From positions 359,491 to 415,207 of the forward strand of contig NW_014577172.1 of the NCBI RefSeq assembly GCF_000485595.1: a DNA stretch of 55,717 nucleotides, written 5' to 3'. The notes under the pieces are model-generated. The model had not been told where the DNA came from, ran no database searches, and saw nothing but the letters and a program-made list of their open reading frames with translations. Positions 55,442 to 55,717 of this stretch are shown one piece after another. Position 1 is the stretch's first letter. The number at the start of each line of letters is the position of its first letter. The translations under genes and the position numbers were made by a program. Origin of the DNA: Priapulus caudatus (taxonomy: Eukaryota; Priapulida; Priapulimorpha; Priapulimorphida; Priapulidae).

Positions 55442-55717
55442 TCACAGGTCCAACTGGAACAGGACCTACAGTAACTGGACCAACTGGAACAGGCCCAACT
55501 GGTACTGGCCCAACTGTAACAGGTCCAACTGGAACAGGACCTACAGTAACAGGTCCAACTGGAACAGGACCAACTGGTACTGGCCCAACTGTAACAGGAC
55601 CAACTGGAACAGGACCTACAGTAACAGGTCCAACTGGAACAGGACCTGTTACAGTTGGGCCAGTATCAGTTGGTCCTGTTCCAATTGGACCTGTTTCAGT
55701 CGGTCCAAACTGAAACA
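55442..55717 (+). CDS. Second mucin-like array exon, partial at window end
   Basis: It starts after GAGTTACAG in phase 1 with [13 protein letters not shown]. Units are clean until about 55645, where the repeat appears in reverse orientation (GTTACAGTTGGGCCAGT) and then turns back near 55700. The frame stays open through the turn as [10 protein letters not shown] and meets TGA at about 55711, but this stop lies in disturbed sequence. The noisy copy from 36287 suggests that the exon really continues for a few kilobases. Confidence 0.7.

Larger units (their letters stand above)
1485..55717 (+). other. Large multi-EGF / mucin-like gene, open at both ends
   Basis: This entry gathers the exons listed below into one locus. 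Every EGF exon has an AG acceptor, begins with the last two bases of a codon, ends with the first base of a codon and is followed by GT, so all are phase 1-1 and splice in frame in any combination. The order is EGF exons (1485-48566), a Thr/Pro linker (48706-48738), then pentapeptide-array exons (50157-54530, 55076-55132, from 55442). Chains of Ca-binding EGF domains are known from fibrillins, fibulins, fibropellins and mucin-like extracellular proteins. The domain mix here does not settle orthology, so no symbol is given. The first visible exon begins in phase 1, so upstream exons must exist outside the window or unseen. The stretch 30260-39553 inside the locus is probably not real gene order. 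Confidence 0.85.

Overview
The window looks like metazoan nuclear DNA, most likely from a marine invertebrate. The evidence is GT-AG introns, very abundant microsatellites (GA, TG, CAG, GCGT, ACCT and AAT tracts), short inverted-repeat elements, a TTAGGG-type telomeric block, and one very large gene built from single-domain exons. I cannot name the species. I see no bacterial operons, CRISPR arrays, rRNA or tRNA.

I recognise one gene. It runs on the + strand through the whole window and is open at both ends. I count 29 intact exons that each encode one calcium-binding EGF-like domain, two 90-nt exons that each encode a half domain (C1 to C4), and two EGF exons broken by small indels (7255-7402, 22883-23006). 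All start and end in phase 1, so each is a symmetrical module. The exons are sparse at the 5' side (1485, 7255, 21129, with introns of 5.6 and 13.7 kb) and dense at 23.3-29.9 kb and 39.6-48.6 kb. After the last half EGF the gene changes to a Thr/Pro linker exon (48706-48738) and then to exons coding a pentapeptide array, G-P-T-x-T, from a 15-bp minisatellite (50157-54530, 55076-55132, 55442 onward). The inferred product is a secreted or surface-attached extracellular protein: a long, Ca-stiffened EGF rod followed by a long Thr/Gly/Pro mucin-like, probably O-glycosylated tail. No signal peptide, transmembrane segment or stop codon of the gene is visible.

The second main result concerns the assembly. 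The block from about 30260 to 38700 is an indel-riddled second version of sequence that appears cleanly elsewhere. 30260-33118 repeats 39556-42360 (six EGF exons with their introns). 33144-38700 repeats the array exons and introns found at about 53.5-55.7 kb. A run of exactly 25 N separates the two parts, and the block joins the clean copy at about 39553 in the middle of an array unit with no splice site. The simplest reading is uncorrected long-read gap fill, with a recent tandem duplication as the alternative. The same kind of noise fills 50424-52775 inside the array exon. The correct gene probably goes directly from the EGF exon at 29811 to the one at 39655.

The large introns hold simple-sequence tracts, a repeat present at 18321-19977 and 27161-28682 that starts with three hairpins and a T run, a repeat present at 3190-3685 and 9150-9645, a fold-back element (16512-16730), and an inverted-repeat element carrying a short (CCCTAA)n block (26758-27018).
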